A stretch of 64,000 bases of DNA from Tetradesmus obliquus (GCA_030272155.1 CP126194.1:4021501-4085500); one strand, 5' to 3'. Shown: positions 46,901 to 59,600, numbered from the stretch's first letter. Numbers and translations are program-made. Notes: a model not told the origin generated them from the letters alone.

Positions 46901-48183
46901 GGATCAACGCTGTGCACCACCTGCTTGCAACACAACTACAAGTTTGTTAGTAATCGCGCCTCACCTTGCCGCCCTGCCCCTTGGGCCCCAGCTGTCCCTG
47001 CTGCAGTGCCGTGCTGATGGCTGCTGCTGCCGCCCTGCAGCTGGCAGCACCCATGGCCAGGCAGGAGTCGGCCAGGGGGGCACACTGCAGCGGGGAGGCC
47101 TGCGCGCCAGTGAAGCCCTGCACAGCGTTTAGGAGAAAGGAGAACAGGCTCAGCCTAACTTGCACGTCAGGGTTGATTTGATTTGAAGGGCACCTGCTGC
47201 TGCCAGTTGACCAGCGTTGGTGGCATCAAGCCAGAGCAACTTTGCCAAGGCTGCAGCAGAGGCAATGAGGGCAACAAAACATGTACGCCACGAAGCACAG
47301 TCCCGGCAAATATAACTGCGTAGAAACAGTACTTACGTATAGCGCATTGGCTGTGACCTTCAGCGCCTTCTGCCGCCCATCCAACACAGCAGCACGCGCC
47401 ACAAGCTGCGCCACACCCTCTCCCGCATGCTTGCTGCTACCGGCCGCTGCATCACCTACAGCCCCACTGCCAGCCTCCTGCTGCTGCTGTTGGGCTTGGC
47501 GTGCCTGCTGCAGCTGCTGCTGCACGCCTTTAAGTGCAGCCCTTGTGGTGGTTCGTGCTGACATGAGGGCTGACAGGATGGCAGGCAGCACGCCTGGGCG
47601 TATTGAGGGCTGCAGGAAGGCTGCGCCTGTGGGGGTGATGGTGCAGTTGTCAGCACCAATGCGAGCCACATCATCTGCATGAATAAGCGGCGGGCCAGCA
47701 GGCAGGCGCACAGGATGTGGTTGTTGTTAGAAGTGTGGATAGGACTGCATGTCTCACACAACGGCATGGTTCCAAGAGCTGTGCTGAAACCTGCTGCTGT
47801 AGCAAGCAGGAGTTGCAGGCGCAGGCTGCAGGCATAGATGTTGTCAGCAGCTTGCCGGCTGGCTGGCATGTCAGATACTGTGTTTGACAAACAAGTGTGG
47901 TGCGCAAGGCAAGGTTGTGCGCACCTGGGTGCACCAGTGTGGTGTAGCACAGGTTGTAGGCCCTGTACAGGCTGGGGTAGAGGCTGGCAAAGTCCAGCGT
48001 GGCAACAGGTGTGGTGTACAGGCCTGCAGGGGAGCAAGCAAGCCCATTCATAACCACAAGTACGGCGAGTTGCAGCACTGTGGCTGCCTTGTCCGTGTTA
48101 TGGTGGATGCAATGGCTTTAAAAACTAGAAGCAACCTCAACTTCTGACAAGAAACACGTCATTACAGAGACAGCACTTGTCCT

Positions 48184-48214
<31 letters not shown>

Positions 48215-50365
48215 GACGCTGCACCCCACCTGCTGTCTTGTGCTCAATGGGGTGCATCAGGTAGGGGCTCTCCACCAGTGCTGCTGCGTCAAAGCGGCCT
48301 GCCACGATGTAGCCGCGCCTGTGCGAGGTGCGCAGCAGCAGCGACCAGGTGCGGATCATCTGCGCGTTGTACAGCACCTGGGGGCAGCAGCAGCAGCGTG
48401 CAGCAGCAGCGTGCAGCAGCAGCTATATGCAGTGCTTTATCATGCAGTTTGTGTTGATGCAGCGCAGCCACAGCAACATACGCTGACAGGCCAGTCTGTA
48501 GCGACGTGGCGACATGGGCAAACGGCAGCACTGCAACACAACAATCCTTGCTGCAACTCTCATCAGCCGGGTAAGTTCTGCTGGCAGCCTCACAGCCGCA
48601 ACGTCCCTTGCCCGCACGCCACCCTGGCACCCTCCCCACATGCCGCAATGGCACTGTAACAAACGCTGCAGCAGCAGCCATGACCACAATCATTAATGTA
48701 AACGCAGGCGCAGGCCCCCCACCTGCTCCAGGGTGAGCCCCGTTGCTCGTGCCATCTCAAACACCTCCGGCACTGTCGCCAGCCGCGCCATCAGATCCGC
48801 CACAGCGCCACACCTACCCAAGCTGTAGCGAGCAAGCCGGAGGCCGGCACGCACACCTGGCAGCTGGTTGTCACGTATCACAGCATCCCCATGCCCAGCA
48901 GCACCAGCAGCATCTGCTGAGTCAGCAGCAGGTGTGGCGGCCAGCTGCTGCTGCAGTGCTGCCAGAGTGTGGCTGGGGATTACTTCCAGCGTCCTGTTGA
49001 GCAGTGAGTGGCAGCAGTCCACTTGGCTGAACGTGGCCAGGCCCTGCGCTGTAAGCACCTGCAGAAACAGCAGCAACAGTAGCATCAACGGTTGGATATA
49101 TCACTAGTGTATGCAATGCCTGCTGTGTGCTCTCCTCAGCAGAGCAGCACCGTGCGTCACTAAACATACTACTACTGGGGTCTTAGGCGGTCTAATCCAT
49201 ATCAACGGCATTAGCAGCAGTGGCTGCAGCTTCACGCAGACCATACAATCACCACCGCACCCGCCGCAGCACATTAACACGAGCCTCCCAGGCAGCAAGC
49301 GACAGCAATCGCACTTTCCTGAAAGACAAACGGGGAGTTTCACAAACAGCATTGCCCCACCTGCCGCAGCACATCCAGCACCAGCCGCCCAGGCAGCCCC
49401 AGTGCCCTGAATGTTTCCTGGTTGCTGGTGGAGGCCATGCGGCTCTGGCTCTTCACCCAGGCAGCGCTGTACATCACCACAGACTTGGTGGACAGCCCGC
49501 GGCTGTGAGGGCGCGCGGCCCTGCAGCAGCGGCAGCAGCAGCAGCAGCAGCAGCAGCGGCAGCAGCAGCAGCGGCAGCAGCAGCAGCAGCAGCAGCAGGC
49601 CGGAGCAAACCGCGTGCACAGGGCGTCAGGCATTAAGCTCTGGTGCGCTGTATAGTGGCTTTCACAAGCGCAAAGCGCTGCGAGTATGCAGCAGCAGCCG
49701 TTGGTTCATCGCGACAGGCAGCACTGTGTGTGCTGGTGCTGTCGGTGCTGCTGCCCGCACCTGCTTATGTGGCAGGCGCCGCCGTCCAAGTTGAGTGCAG
49801 CAAAGCGAGCCGCAAGCACACCCAGGTTGTCACGCACCTGCAGCACAGCAGGAGCAGCAGCAGCACAGCATTGAGATGGCATCCCTGCTGCTGCGTCAGG
49901 TGATGCTGGCACACCACCATGCTGCAGACACATGCTGGAGCACATGCAGACGCTCATTGCAGACACTTCCGCCTTTCCTGGGCTGCCATTATCCTGCCAC
50001 CTGCCTGTTATGCTAGGACCTTGGCAGTCCTGATTGCGCCATGGCCCCATCAACCTGGCAGCAATAACTCCACTGAGACATTCTCGGCTGCTAGCGACAC
50101 CACTGGCATGTCCCTGCCACCAACACACGCGTCTAACAGCACAGGCTGATCAAACGTATGCGCCAGCAGCAGCAGCAGCAGCAGCTGCAAATGCGCACCT
50201 GGAACACTGCAATGCCATCAGGGTCAGCCTGCTGCACCCAGTCCCGCCACGCCAGCAGCAGCGCTGCCTCATCATCAAACAGCAGCAGCCTGAAGCCCTC
50301 TGATGTCAGCTGAGCAGGCAGCACACCATCTGCTGCTGCTGCGCCTGCCAGCACAAATGCAACCT

Positions 50366-50397
<32 letters not shown>

Positions 50398-52938
50398 ACC
50401 GCAGATCCTGTATCGCTGCTGGCGGCTGGATGCTTGCCATCCTCACTGCTGCCGCTGCTGCCGGTGTGTGTGATGTGGCAAGTGACAGCCACCACAGGAT
50501 CCTTCTCTGCATTGCATGTGCGCTTGCTGCCATCTGCTGGCGCCAGCAGCACGTCCAGCACCAGCAGCCGCAGAGGCAAGATATCGCCGGCTGCTGCTGC
50601 TGCTGCCGCTGTCTGCAGCGCTGCAGGTACAGGGTGCAGCTGCTGTAGCACCTGCAACACGCATGGCAGTGAGGTCCATGCTATAGCATGAAATGGGGGA
50701 AGACGTGCTGGAAGCCAGGCAGTGATGAGTGGGCTTGCGCGATTGTAGCTGGCAGCTGTTTTGGAGTAACGCACACAGAAAGCATCGAGGCCGCAACGCA
50801 TCCCTGCCCAGGCACAGCAAACCTGAAGCACAAACCCACACAGTACTGCTGATGCAGGAAACGCAGCGTTGATCAAAAGCACACAAGCACACAAGCGAAG
50901 AAGCACACAGCTCAACTGCTGTCGCTTGCAGTGCTGTTTGCACTGCTTTTAGCTGCACCTCGCACCTGGGGCCGCCAGTTGGGCTCAGCTAGCTGTGTGG
51001 CATCAGGCGTGAGGCTGTGCAGGCGAAGAGGCACACACCTTAAGTGCTCTTGCATGCACTCAATCCAGAAGCACTCTGATGGAATGCAGGTCTTACCTGG
51101 GGCCGCCAGTCGGGCTCTGCCAGCTGTGTGGCATCAGGCGTGAGGCTGTGCAGGCAGCGCCAGCTGCACACCACCTCCACGTCACAGCTGCTGCGGCGCT
51201 GCCTGCTGCCTGCAGGCACAATTTTAAACAGCGCCTGGCTGCTGCTGCCGTCAGGTGCGGCGTCTGAGACCTGCTGCTGCTGCTGCTGTTGTGTAGGTGT
51301 GTAGCAGGCCCACAGCCATGAGCCTCCAGACAGTGACGCGTCACACAGGAACCTTGTAAGGGGCTTGATCTGCATGGCACATGATACATCACATGCCAGC
51401 GTGCAGACGGAGCACAGCAGAGGGGAAAGACACAAAATGAGGTCGGAAGCACGGTGACTGTTGTTGGTGGACGGGTTTGCTCACGCTGCGTGGCGGCGCT
51501 GCCATTGTCCCAGAGCAGGCTGTTGATTATTCGAGAGATGGTCGCCTGACTAGCATGCAGCATTGCCAACATCATGGATATGAGACACTGCAGAAAGGCC
51601 AACCAAGCATGCGATCAGACACTGCTTGCCAACCGGCAGGGAAAAAGCAGCCAAACACGCAGCAGCCCTGCATGCCAAAAATCCAGGCAGGCCAGCCAGC
51701 AAGCCCGCCACTCACATCCACCTCGTGGGGCTCAGTGCCTCGCTGCCGCCATGAGAAGCCTGGCAGGCTGCCGCTGCTCGCCAGCTTCTCAACAGCAGTA
51801 GCAGCCTTCTTCACACTGCAGCCTGCAGCAGCAGCGATGCAGCAGCAGCAAAGCGGATGAAATGCCACACACACGAGATGCATTATTGAAGAGCTTGCCA
51901 CATGATCCCTGCAGTGGACAGGCACCCAGCCGCACGTCTGCATGGTGTTATAGACGGCTGCTGCTCTGGGACACTCTGGGAAGTCAGCCTTGCAGTACCC
52001 ACCTGGCTTCAGTGTGCATTTGAGGAAGGGCGCCCCCTCAGGCTGCTCAGGCCGGTAGTACATGATGGGCCGCTGCTGCTGCACCTCCAGCGAATCCAGC
52101 TGGCTCTCAGGGGGCAGCCTGGGGCAGCAGCAGGCAGGTTAATGAAGATTGACATGTGTCGCGGAGGTTGGCAGCAGGTGGGCATGCAGTGTACAAGCAG
52201 GGATAGGAACAGAGCAAGCAGCATGAGCAGGAGAGAAGACTGACAACCGGCTCAATCAACTGGCTGAAATACATTAGCTGCATGCTGTGTGTCTGATTGA
52301 AATCTGACAAAAACTGGTGTGCTGCAGCGAGGCCAAGCTAAGATGCCAGTGCTCTCGGTCTTAGTTGGAGAGGCCATCGCTGGCTTAGTGAATGAAGCCA
52401 GTGGTTCAGCCAGTGTGTGATGACGTGACTGGCAGGTAAGGGACGACATGCATTTGTATCGCAGCCCTGCAGCTGCTAGCTTCTAGCCCTGCAGATGCTA
52501 GCTTCTTCTACACAGTGGTGTGCGCAATTCTGAACAGTCTGTCGGATTGCAGGGCTGTCTTGTGCCACAGCTAAGCATCAACTGCGCATGTGATGCCCAT
52601 GTGTGGTGGCAGCACTGCAACCTGCTGCTGCTGCTGCTGCTGCTGCTCGCCCACCTTGCATTCAGCTGTCGATGCAGCTGCCTGATGTCATCGCTGTGAG
52701 GGTCTGAAAGCGCCTGCTGCGCTGCGTCTGCCTTGAGAGGGCAAGGCAGGTAGAACGATGGCTTGTAATCAGGCACAACCAGCAGCACTGTCCTCTGCTG
52801 GTTGCTGAGCGACAGTCCCCACAGCAGAAACGTTCCATTGCCTTCCTCCTCAATGTCTGTCAGCATTACAGCCAGTCCGTGTTGCGCAACGTCTCCAAAA
52901 TCGTCCAAACGTGCCCGCTTGCTCGCTGGCTCCGCCAT
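43936..52938 (-). CDS. POLD1: DNA polymerase delta catalytic subunit-like, degenerate active sites
   Basis: Family-B polymerase of the delta type. Eighteen minus-strand exons: 52938-52655, 52118-52003, 51822-51716, 51369-51097, 50651-50199, 49837-49761, 49520-49361, 49058-48723, 48377-48230, 48023-47925, 47674-47337, 47117-46965, 46800-46628, 46418-46298, 46043-45872, 45578-45399, 45078-44981, 44637-43936. Phases close to 1329 aa. Delta-type landmarks: motif [21 protein letters not shown] (Asp662), motif [15 protein letters not shown] (790-803), [47 protein letters not shown] and the C-terminal cysteines CLSC...CDRC and CRSC...CENGEC. Deviations: motif C is YAQTDS (Gln853 for the first Asp; Asp855 kept). 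Exo I is LDVLL (Asp293, but Leu295 for Glu). The Exo II NxxxFD and Exo III YxxxD acids are missing (Arg572 at the latter). Most likely a non-proofreading, perhaps inactive paralogue. Confidence 0.82.
44877..45010 (-). repeat. Copy of polymerase-like exon 17 donor end
   Basis: ACCTGCAGCTTGTTGGTGAA (plus strand) occurs at 44876 and again at 44979, the real 3' end of exon 17 (codons YFTNKLQ). The distal copy lies in the following intron. Confidence 0.85.
49521..49605 (-). repeat. (CTG)n tract before polymerase-like exon 7
   Basis: On the minus strand about 25 CTG/CCG units run straight into CTGCTGCAG, the acceptor of exon 7, standing where a pyrimidine tract should be. Confidence 0.85.
50965..51160 (-). 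repeat. Copy of polymerase-like exon 4 donor end
   Basis: About 65 bp at 51095-51158 (exon 4 end, [19 protein letters not shown], and donor) is repeated at 50966-51030 in the next intron. Confidence 0.85.
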
Positions 52939-53686
52939 ATTTCGTTTGTGTGCGCTCAACTGAAAGCTTAGACTATCTATAGATGTGTACGAATGAAAAT
53001 TCGTCTCTTCAACACCCGAATGCATGCAAGTGCCGATCCTGCAGTTGCTGCTGCCCACCACGAAGAGCAGCCACTAGCACCTGGCACGGCTAAGCTGCAG
53101 CATGTACGTGAAGCGAAGGTGAGCTAATGCATTCAGGCCTGCGTTCGAGCCAGGAGTACTGCAGGTGAAGAGGCGGAACCCTAGCTCTGACATTGCATTG
53201 GACCTGTGATCATCAAAGCCATGCACTGCCTGTGGTGCAATCTCCAGCTCCAAACGACGAAAATGCATTCCATGAGAGGCACAACTTCTTATTCTTGGGC
53301 GATTCTTGGGTGAAACAATTGATTTTGATTTGTATTACCAAATGTGGCATGTACCACGGCACATGCTTTCTTGTGCCTTATGTTCCTCATCACTTGAGCT
53401 GTCATGCAGGCACAGCAGTCCGTCAGCACAGCATCAACAATAGCCATACCTGTCTTACAAAGAAGACGCGCAGGGCAGCTGTTGTCTGGGAAGGGCATGG
53501 AGGGGCAGCTTGGCTTAAGCCATGCAGCAGCGGCAACCTGCACCAGCATGGCCCACATGCAACCCACCCACACCGTTCGTGCTCTTGAAGATATGCAGTG
53601 TGCCCCCTAGCGTGGTGTAGCTTTCGGGCAGTACCCAGCAAGAAGTGGTGCAGCCAGTGTGCAAGGAGCTGCAGGGCAAAAGATCC
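52939..53686. other. Polymerase-like gene promoter region to first tRNA
   Basis: No gene recognised. Holds the 5' flank of the minus-strand polymerase-like gene, including an AGACTATCTATAGATG stretch about 35-50 bp upstream of its start codon. The sequence next to the tRNA is duplicated near the second tRNA. Confidence 0.45.
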
Positions 53687-53759
53687 TCCGCCTACCAGGA
53701 TCGAACTGGTGACCTCACGGTTAACAGCCGTGCGCTCTAACCAGCTGAGCTAAGGCGGA
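53687..53759 (-). tRNA. tRNA-Asn (GTT), copy 1
   Basis: 73 nt on the minus strand. The acceptor stem TCCGCCT pairs with AGGCGGA, the D-arm is AGCTCAGCTGGTTAGAGC, the anticodon loop is CTGTTAA (anticodon GTT) and the T-arm contains GGTTCGATCC-type sequence (CAGTTCGATCCTG). No intron, no encoded CCA. Minus-strand TTTT just downstream (53677-53680) can act as a Pol III terminator. Confidence 0.96.
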
Positions 53760-54329
53760 ATTATTGTGCTCGCTGAAGATGGCGTACGTTATAGGAAGCC
53801 TGATTTGTGCGGTAGGGATATCGAAGCCGGCGGCTCACATACCTTTTGCTGCTGCTTCAACTCCACTACTGAACGGCATCAGCATTGCTGCACAGCACAC
53901 AGCCTCTCTCCCTCTCTCACAGCCACATACACCAGCTAATACTGTAACCAAATTCCTGTCAAAGCCTCTGAATGACAGCGTGCGTAGCTGAAGGGACTTG
54001 CCGTCCCGGACCTCCACTGAAGCCTGCGCTCACTGAGCTCATAGTGAGCGTGATCATGCGTAGTACGCACTGACCGCAGGTGCACAGCACGCCCTACTGC
54101 CCAAAACCATCCAGGGCTTTTTCACCAACGTCAGCACGGCAGTGCATCCATTCAAGCTGGTGACCACCTCTGAACCAACAACAGGAACATGAACCGGTGA
54201 ACACAACAACTGTCTTTTGTGAACATCAACATGTGGGGCACCAGGTCTTCCATGCAGGTGATGCACAGCAGAAAATACAGCAGAGCCAGCAGTGCAGCCA
54301 ATGTGCAGGAGCTGTTGGCAAAAACAATC
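53760..54329. other. Spacer between the two tRNA-Asn genes
   Basis: No gene. Sequence on both sides of the tRNAs is partly alike (for instance CAGCCAGTGTGCAAGGAGCT at 53651 and CAGCCAATGTGCAGGAGCTG at 54294), showing the unit was duplicated with its flanks. Confidence 0.6.
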
Positions 54330-54402
54330 TCCGCCTACCAGGATCGAACTGGTGACCTCACGGTTAACAGCCGTGCGCTCTAACCAGCTGAGCTAAGGCG
54401 GA
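54330..54402 (-). tRNA. tRNA-Asn (GTT), copy 2
   Basis: 73 nt, apparently identical to the copy 643 bp to the left, including anticodon GTT. A run of five T on the minus strand (54321-54325 region) follows its 3' end. Confidence 0.96.
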
Positions 54403-54500
54403 TTCAGAGTAAGCAACGTGCTCGGAGTCGGGCAACCACGCAATGGAACCGCCGTCCTGTTCGGTAGGGGTATCGAACCTTGTTGGTCTCTCTCTCTCTC

Positions 54501-54705
54501 TGTTGGTTTATGGGGAGGTAGGGGCTGCAAGATGCCTCTGGAGTTTTACTTTGGTTGCATCTTGTGGCTTGCTATCGGGTTCTCATGATATGTGAGCTGA
54601 AAGAGGGGCAAGTGACTCGCTCTAGGGCGATAGCTTGCCCACCCCTGTAACAGACCTCTCTCAACCCGGCCGCCACCCCTGTAACAGACCTCTCTCTCGG
54701 CCGCC
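54501..54705 (+). repeat. Partial repeat related to the LTR-like element
   Basis: Resembles the right half of the 315-bp repeats (GTTGGTTTATGGGGAGGTAG ... CCCCTGTAACAGACCTCTCT) with a few changes, and abuts the full element. It follows a short CT run (54488-54500). Confidence 0.8.
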
Positions 54706-56166
54706 ACACCTATGGTAAGCAGCACCATGGTGCATCCCGCTTGCTGTTTGGACCATGCCTGCCTTCCCTTGTGCGTTTTGTGCCCTGTGCTTTGAGCACC
54801 CTGCTGCTTTTCGTGCTGCACTTCGCACATGCTGCACTGCATGTACTTGTTGGTTTATGGGGAGGTAGGGGCTGCAAGATGCCTCTGGAGTTTTACTTTG
54901 GGTGCATCTTGTGGCTTGCTATCGGGTTCTCATTATATGTGAGCTGAAAGAGGGGCAAGTGACTCGCTCTAGGACACTAGCTTGCCCACCCCTGTAACAG
55001 ACCTCTCTCTCTCGGCCGCGGTAGCGGTGATTGACAGCCTGCTGTCTGCGTTGCCTGCAACATGGTGTACGCGGGCTGCAGGCCGCCCGCCGCTTGCTAT
55101 GCGGCATGTCTGGTTGATGCAGCGGCCTCCCGGCCCTAAGCGGCTCCACCAGGGTGTTTGGGGGGTTATTTGTTTAGCTGCTCTGAATGCCATGGATGTT
55201 GGCCGACGGCAGGCTAACACGCTGCACATTCCGCCGCCCGCGCCTGCTGCGCCGCGGCCGTCTGCGCCGCCGCCGCAATGGCAGGTACCTATTACAGATG
55301 TGTTTCAGCCTGCAGCTCTCACTGCTGCGCAGCAACAGCATAACCAGCTGGTTGAGCAGCGTAGGCAGCAGCAGCTGCTGCAACAACAACAACAGCGACA
55401 GCAACTACTAGCGCAGGTGTTACAGGAGGCGAAGCAGCAGGCGGTTTTGCGGTTTTGGGAATTGCTTGCTGATTTTGTGGCAATGGAGGCTGCGCCGGCT
55501 CATTGGCGTGTTGCGGTGCCTGGAGATCACCCGTTCTTGCGTTCTGATCCAGCACAGCTGCGCATTGTACTGGCGCCCCGCTCTGGTTGACCTTCCTGCT
55601 TTTACATGATGTGCTGTCAGTAGTTGTCCAATTTTCACTTTCTGGCAAGGCCATGTTGCATGTCGTGTGTCACTGTGCTTGATCCAGCTCTGTGTGTCGC
55701 ATTGCGTGCTTCTGTGCTTGTCAGCCATGAGGATTGCAGAAGCGGAAGCACCTTAGTTTGCATGTCACATGCAGTGTCTCCTGTCGGTCCCGCGTGCTCC
55801 TGCTTGCTGCAGTCTGGTGTGTACAGCAGTGCCTTGGTGCAATCATGCCAAACACCTATGGTAAGCAGCACCATGGTGCATCCCGCTTGCTGTTTGGACC
55901 ATGCCTGCCTTCCCTTGTGCGTTTTGTGCCCTGTGCTTTGAGCACCCTGCTGCTTTTCGTGCTGCACTTCGCACATGCTGCACTGCGTGTACTTGTTGGT
56001 TTATGGGGAGGTAGGGGCTGCAAGATGCCTCTGGAGTTTTACTTTGGGTGCATCTTGTGGCTTGCTATCGGGTTCTCATTATATGTGAGCTGAAAGAGGG
56101 GCAAGTGACTCGCTCTAGGGCGATAGCTTGCCCACCCCTGTAACAGACCTCTCTCTCTCGGCCGCG
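54706..56166 (+). mobile_element. Short element with 315-bp LTR-like direct repeats
   Basis: Direct repeats at 54706-55020 and 55852-56166 have equal length and differ at only a few positions by eye. The 831-bp interior carries one Gln/Ala-rich open frame (about 55021-55590, containing VFQPAALTAAQQQHNQLVEQ and FWELLADFVAMEAAP) that could be a gag-like remnant. No reverse transcriptase or integrase seen, so it is a non-autonomous element of the LTR/TRIM or TOC type. Near-identity of the repeats suggests a fairly recent insertion. Family placement is inference. Confidence 0.7.
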
Positions 56167-56661
56167 TGGTATGATATGCCAGTTCAAGAGGCTGGAATTG
56201 CCTGGCCCCCATGTGTAACAAACACAAACAAACACAAACAGGCCGCTCCCTGCAGTTTCCTGCAGTTTTCCTGTGTTTTCGGGTGTTCGTTGCAACGTAG
56301 TTGCCTGTGCGCACCATGTAACCCCTCTTCTTCTTCCGGCCGCTCCCGGCCGCTTTGTTTAGCATCAACACTGCGTGTGCTGTGACTGACGGCTTTGCCT
56401 GCAAGGCCATATGTCAAGTTACACACACAGAGAGACTTTCTGGGGTGAGTCTCCTTGAGTGACAGCCTGTTTTGTTGAGTCATCTGCGACGTTCCAGATT
56501 TTCGGGTGTTCGTTGCAACGTAGTTGCCTGTGCACACCGTGTAACCCCTCTTCTTCCGGCCGCTCCCTGTTTTTTTGGCTGCTCTGTCATTGCACCATAA
56601 CCTGCGGTACAGTGGCCCTGCTGGGCCAGAAACCCCGCAAAAGCGTGTGGGCTGCTGCTGG
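56167..56661. other. Flank between LTR-like element and SEC10 3' end
   Basis: Contains a dispersed 75-85 bp repeat: TTTTCGGGTGTTCGTTGCAA, followed by the CGTAGTTGCCTGTGC and CCCCTCTTCTTC words, at about 56275-56345 and again at about 56497-56568. No gene seen. Confidence 0.6.
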
Positions 56662-59600
56662 TTACCGCTGTTGCCCAAGCTGCCCCTCCATGCCTTCCCC
56701 AGAAAACAGCTGCAGCAGCGTCTTCCCGTCCACCTTGGCAGTCCTGAAGTCCTCGCGCAGTGCAATGAAGCGAAGCGCATCTCTGCACAGACATCAGTGT
56801 GCAATGGAACACATGAGCTGAGTGAGCAGGAAACAACTGTACTGCTGACACTTGAAGCCCTTCATCGAGATGAAGGCTGTTTGCAGCAAGGCACAAGGAC
56901 GAGCTGGGCACACCACATCTGCCCACAAGTACTGCATGCCAGCTATTGCTGTCTGATACAGGAGACCGTCCTCTAGCCCAAGCAGTCTCTCGCCCAAGCA
57001 GTCAGAGAGTAACACGCCACACCCTGCCATGCATAGTAGCTGAACCAGCACGAACCACGTGCTGCACCTGACCAGCTTTACCACGGCAGCATGTTGCGAT
57101 ATAGCTGCCTCCACCAGCTGGCAGCTGGCAACCGTGTGGTTGCTCACTGTACCTAACAGCCACACCCAGCAACACACACAGTAATACACCCAGCCAGCAG
57201 CCCACCTGTAAGCCATGCGCAGCGAGCCATTCACCAACCCCAGCAGGCTATCCGGCGCCACCCTCCCTCCCACACATCTAACGCACCAGCTGGCAAAACT
57301 GCTGCTCCTCACCACCCTCAACAGTGGTGGCATACGCCGCATGCGTACACCATTGTAACCCCTCTACTCTACACTCAACAGCCACGCCAAATGGGATCTT
57401 AGCGCGCACCTGTGAGCCATGCGCAACGAGCCATTCACCAACCCCAGCAGGCTGTCTGGCGCCAACACCACATACATCTAAAAGCACCAGCTGGCAACAC
57501 CGCCATACCCAATGGGACCTTAGCGCGCACCTGTGAGCCATGCGCAGCGAGCCATTGACCAGGCCCAGCAGGCTATCAGGCGCCACCACCAGCACATTCA
57601 CCAGCTGCAGCAGCTGCCCCATGTCCTCACTGGCTGAGGGGACGCCAAATGATGCCAGCACCTCCGCATACTCGTTCACGTCCTTCTTCCACTTCAGGGC
57701 CCCGGTGGGGCTGTAGGTGTAGCGCGACATGTGCGCCAGCAGCAGCTGGTAGGAGCGGCGTGAGACCTGGCAGGCGGGCAGCAGGTGATAGGTGCGGTGT
57801 CAACAGGTGTAGGTGGAGCTAAAGTGGTCGGGCAACAGACGGGTTGCGTGCCTATTGTGCTGCAGCTGCAGTACTGCAGGGGATGTGGTGAGTTATGAAT
57901 GGTTTGCATTGCTTGTGAAGGCGATGATCAGCCAGAACCGCTGGGCGCTGCCTCGTCACATTCACAGCAACCAATACAACACAGTTCTGTAACAACACAC
58001 ATTACTTGAACAACTAGCAAGCTCACAGTTTGGTGTCAGCACCGATGGTGCCTTGAATGCAAAGCTGTAGCCCTATGTGCTTGGCTATTACAGCGCCAAC
58101 ATGGGTTTTTGATAGAATCATAGCGTGCATAGGAAACACAACAAGAACACAACTCCAAACACACGTAAGCCAACCTCAGTGAGGAAGTGCTTCCTGTTAG
58201 GCCCCTCCAGCGTCGCGCCTGCTGCATCGCGCAGCGCAGCCAGCAGCGCCGTGCCCAGCAGGCAGGCTGCGGTGGGCTGATCGAAGCTCAGCACATCGTC
58301 ACGCGGCGTGAAGTCTGAGCGGCGCTGCTCGCTTGTCAGCGCACGCTCCATCTGCACCAAAACACGCCACAACAGCGGCGGTGATGACCACCAGGATGTC
58401 AAGGACGGTTGAGTGCTGAAGTCTGTTGGTGGGTGTCTGTTGAGGTGTTCGGCAATTGACATTGACCAGCCGAGTTTGGCATATCACTAGAGCCCGTTGC
58501 ACACGTGACTTTGTAGCCGCCGCAGCCCTCCCAGCTGGCAGTATAGTCTGCAGCGGCCACATCATATGTGTGCTGCAGCGATGTGGCCCAACGGGCGTCT
58601 AAATGTCAACGCCCATGCACATCACTGGCGCATGCGACGTTGATGCTGCATGCTGAAGCAACTGTATCCGGAACATCCCGTGCCCCACCTGCGTCATGAA
58701 GGTGTCCACGCTCTTGCGCAGCACTGCAGTGATGCTGTCCTCTGCCGCCCGTATCAGCGCCAGCAGCGCCGAGCTGGCAGCAGACAGCTCAGCCACGCTG
58801 CCAGACACAGCCGGTGCGACGGTGCTGCTGTAGTGGGACTGCACAAGACCACAAAGAGCAGGTTGGGGGAGGTGCAGTAAAAGAGGGTCAGCATGATATG
58901 ACAGTGAGACGCCACACCCAAATGCGCTCACACACTATGCATTGTACTTTTGCCAGCACATCAGTATTGAAGCACCATGCCAGTCAGCACCACAAACACA
59001 GCATGCAGTGCTGGCAGTGCAGCCAGCAGCGCCCTACTGCTGTGTAGTAGATTTTCCCACACACCCTGCCAGCACCGTTTGAACCACGTTTGCCCTTGGC
59101 AACACCTAGCCATGCACAACCACCAATAGCAGTACACCCTCGCTGAAACCCACGCTGTGGGCAAACCTCGCACCTGCAGCGCCGCCACCACTTGTGTCGC
59201 TGCGTGTGCCGCCTCCAGCGCCTTGCGCACCTTGCCGCCCACAAAGGCCGCCGCCACCTGCTGCGCGCTGGCCCTGCTGATCACTCCCCCCAGGCCCATC
59301 TTGGCCAGCAGGCCCCCCAGGCTTGCGGGGCCGCCCACATTGCACAGCTCCAGGGAGAACTCCACGCCCCCGATGATGTGCCTGGAATGAAAATGAGGAT
59401 GGCATTGGGCAGTTTAGATGAATGATCAGGTCAGGCATGTGGCAGGCAAGGTGCGAGCATTGTGACCAAGAGCCATCAATAGCATTGCAGGTATGAGCAG
59501 CAACGCCAGCTGTGTGGGAGGCCAGAGTTGCTGCCTCCGCAGTTATGCAGGCAGCTGTTGCTGCAGCGCAAAGACGCCACCAACAGGCGAACCCTGCTCA

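Noticed and set aside
43936-52938. Assignment to polymerase zeta (REV3)
   Set aside because: The segments [20 protein letters not shown] and [19 protein letters not shown] fit delta better than zeta, and there is no long REV3-type N-terminus.
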